Below, piece after piece: positions 62,111 to 64,000 of a DNA stretch of 64,000 nucleotides (its first letter is position 1; every line of letters begins with the position of its first letter). The notes under the pieces are model-generated. The model had not been told where the DNA came from. It worked only from the letters and a program-made list of their open reading frames with translations, and did no database searches. The position numbers were made by a program, and so were the translations under genes. The stretch is from NCBI RefSeq assembly GCF_014384965.1, contig NZ_JACRSW010000031.1:62001-126000 (forward strand), in the 5' to 3' direction. Origin of the DNA: Jutongia hominis (lineage in GTDB: Bacteria > Bacillota > Clostridia > Lachnospirales > Lachnospiraceae).

Positions 62111-64000
62111 TTATAAGCCAAACTTTTCTACGATCTGCATCACGATTTTCTCCGGTAAATCTTTGCCATCATTATGAATCACCATAGACGGATTCTTTGG
62201 CTCTTCAAATGGAATATCCATTCCCATTACATTGCTGATCTCTTTTTTCAGCACTTTGGAATACAGATGTTTTTGATCTCTGCGGATCAGCTCTTCCATT
62301 GGTACATTCAAATAGATTTCATGATACTTTGAAATATTTTCATGGTTCCATGCCCTGCATTCATCGTACATGGCGATCACACAGATAACAACGTCGATAC
62401 CCTGATCAGAAAGCATTTTGCATAACCGTCCATGCTGTTTTGCAAGTTTTAACCGACCCTGTGTACTATAATCTGTCGTCTGGTATACTTCACGCATGAT
62501 ATCTCCATCTAAGAAAACAACGTTCTTTTCTTTCTTTTTCAAATGCTGATACAAAAGTTTACCGATCGTAGTCTTTCCGGCACCGGACAGTCCTGTCACC
62601 CAGAATACATGACCTTTCTGTGAGCTTTGGGCTTCTAATGTTTCATATAATCTACGTGTGTTTTTAAATTCCGGCAGATTTTTAATATCAAGGAAATAGT
62701 CGCCTGCCAATTCTCTTAACTGAGCAATTCTTTCCTGATAGAGCGGATTGTCAATTTGATCATCCTGCTCTGTATCCAGTTTCCAGTACATCTCCTTACC
62801 ATTTGCAAGTCTTGCATACTTGTCTGTCTCTGTTACGATACAACGATAAGCAAGTCCATATATTTGATTCTTCTCTGCGACTATTTTGTTCACTCTAGAC
62901 AAATTGTAAATATCTACATCCTCTATTAATGCATAATCCGACAATGCTTTATCTAATAGTGTTTCATCTCCATTTAATATATATTGTAATATTAAATAGA
63001 AATTTTTATAGGATATCATTTTATGTACTTTTTCTTTTTTCACCTTTTCTCCTTCAATTATGCAAAATGTATGCATTTTATCTTCCAGAAAATTCCATTC
63101 ATCTCTTTGGAAATTAATTCCATGATCCGCCATATATATCTTTATTATCGGTTCAGGAAATAGTGTACTGTAAAATTTTAGTTGATCATTCATGTATTTA
63201 TAATTTTCTATGATTTGTCCTGTTGTTAATGATTTTTTAAATTGATAAGAATAATCCACATCCATGCCAAAGGAAATAAACGGTCTATGTGTTTCACAAA
63301 TTGAGTGCATGATAACAAATTGTGGTTTTTGGACTTGTAACAAAAATTTCAAGGTATCCCAATAAATACTACATGCAGCAATAGAAAAACGATCATCTTT
63401 ATATAAATTCTCTTCTTTACCAATTCGGATATATACCGGATCAATATGTTTTTCTCCTACATATCCCATGTATGCAAATTCATATCCGGCCTCTGCAATT
63501 TCTTGTAAAACGATACTATTTTCTTTTTTTATTTCTTTTTTTGTCAATGAATAATCATCAATCCGATCTGTTCTTTGCATAATCGCATGCATTGTCGGGT
63601 GTGTATTCGGACAGCTTGAATATACCCTCTCAAAAAATAAACTCTTGTCTTTTTTCTCATACATAAAAGGAAGTTTTTCCAGATTCTTATATGGCACTGC
63701 ATCAATCCAAAACATTATAATATGTTGTAAAGACGAATGTTTCATTTCCTGTCGTACCTGCTCCAAAAGTTCTTTTAATTTCTCTTCTATTTCGGAATAC
63801 AATGCGATTCTGGAAAACTTTCTTTTTTTATACTCTTCTATCCATAAAAAAGCAGAATGAAAATCTTTTAAAACGAGAAGACTGTCTATTAACATTTCCA
63901 ACATTTCTTCTGTTCGCTCTTTTTGATAACAATGCTTATAATATAAAGACGTTTCGTAAAATTTATTGCGATAATAATAAAACGGTGCCTCTAAATGATA
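62111..64000 (-). CDS. Alkaline-phosphatase-superfamily protein fused to an APS-kinase-like domain (5' end beyond window)
   Basis: The reading frame is open from 62111 to the window edge; the ATG at 63904 is internal, since 32 more codons continue in frame upstream. The visible part has a helical N-terminal region, then a sulfatase/phosphodiesterase-type domain with IIMFWIDAVPYKNL, the threonine-bearing SSCPNTHPTMHAIM and MADHGINFQ. It lacks the C-x-P-x-R formylglycine motif. The last about 190 residues form an APS kinase-like domain with P-loop VTGLSGAGKTTIGKLL and FLDGDIMREVYQ. The kinase half resembles adenylylsulfate kinases; a nucleotide-linked or glycan substrate is inferred from context. 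Confidence 0.85.
   Translation of the reverse strand, partial: YHLEAPFYYYRNKFYETSLYYKHCYQKERTEEMLEMLIDSLLVLKDFHSAFLWIEEYKKRKFSRIALYSEIEEKLKELLEQVRQEMKHSSLQHIIMFWIDAVPYKNLEKLPFMYEKKDKSLFFERVYSSCPNTHPTMHAIMQRTDRIDDYSLTKKEIKKENSIVLQEIAEAGYEFAYMGYVGEKHIDPVYIRIGKEENLYKDDRFSIAACSIYWDTLKFLLQVQKPQFVIMHSICETHRPFISFGMDVDYSYQFKKSLTTGQIIENYKYMNDQLKFYSTLFPEPIIKIYMADHGINFQRDEWNFLEDKMHTFCIIEGEKVKKEKVHKMISYKNFYLILQYILNGDETLLDKALSDYALIEDVDIYNLSRVNKIVAEKNQIYGLAYRCIVTETDKYARLANGKEMYWKLDTEQDDQIDNPLYQERIAQLRELAGDYFLDIKNLPEFKNTRRLYETLEAQSSQKGHVFWVTGLSGAGKTTIGKLLYQHLKKKEKNVVFLDGDIMREVYQTTDYSTQGRLKLAKQHGRLCKMLSDQGIDVVICVIAMYDECRAWNHENISKYHEIYLNVPMEELIRRDQKHLYSKVLKKEISNVMGMDIPFEEPKNPSMVIHNDGKDLPEKIVMQIVEKFGL

Noticed and set aside
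63904..64000. ATG at 63904 as the start of the APS-kinase fusion
   Set aside because: The frame stays open for 32 codons upstream to the window edge and no ribosome site precedes this ATG, so the gene most likely begins outside.

Overview
The window reads as a chromosomal segment of a low-GC anaerobic Bacillota, most likely a Lachnospiraceae member. The signs are the Rel / metallo-hydrolase / HemZ / AspS gene order, strong AGGAGG ribosome sites, consensus sigma-A promoters, CheV, Rpn-family PD-(D/E)XK genes and LicD/IspD-type surface polysaccharide genes. Genus cannot be fixed from the sequence alone. No rRNA, tRNA, CRISPR array or intact insertion sequence was recognised.

Region 1 (1-12.5 kb, almost all minus strand) is housekeeping. 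It starts with a partial mntP manganese exporter behind a yybP-ykoY-type riboswitch. A long co-directional run follows, read from 12476 downward: a consensus promoter, a 57-residue protein, a membrane-anchored C39-like peptidase, bifunctional Rel, an MBL hydrolase, HemZ, an HD-GYP protein, AspS, a PAP2 phosphatase and LeuS.

Region 2 (12.5-21.7 kb) carries cell-envelope and signalling genes: two CDP-glycerol glycerophosphotransferase-like proteins, a secreted fibronectin-III protein, a subtilisin-like protease, a membrane protein with an FHA-like tail, CheV and a GtrA-like protein.

Region 3 (21.8-24.4 kb) is a decay zone. It holds an Rpn-family gene whose 3' end is present in three tandem copies, and the wreck of a YfhO-family membrane protein.

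Region 4 (24.4-58.3 kb) is a large surface-polysaccharide locus. A plus-strand operon encodes a GlfT2-like transferase, UDP-galactopyranose mutase, an IspD/TarI-like cytidylyltransferase, a GT2, LicD and an epimerase. A minus-strand series encodes, in transcription order, a GntR regulator, a polytopic membrane protein, an acyltransferase, WecE, a TPR protein, a second acyltransferase, an epimerase, a GtrB-like GT2, an ATP-grasp enzyme, two SMR/EamA half-transporters, a GLUG-membrane fusion, an aldolase fusion, a polyprenyl phosphosugar transferase, a GT4, a GT2, a HAD phosphatase, a Wzm/Wzt ABC exporter and a second GlfT2-like transferase. A plus-strand O-antigen ligase-like protein and a CgeB/DUF3880 transferase close the block. 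Together these suggest a galactofuranose-containing, ABC-exported glycan with a WecE-derived amino-deoxysugar, acylation, and LicD-type phospho-substituents.

Region 5 (58.4-64 kb) has a second Rpn-family gene, then a minus-strand operon: an alkaline-phosphatase-superfamily/APS-kinase-like fusion that runs off the window, a LicC-LicA-like fusion, and an IspD-like enzyme with an altered active-site motif. The best candidates for unusual biology are the domain fusions (APS-kinase, LicCA, GLUG-membrane, aldolase), the lipid-linked sugar module around the SMR pair, and the Rpn tail amplification.
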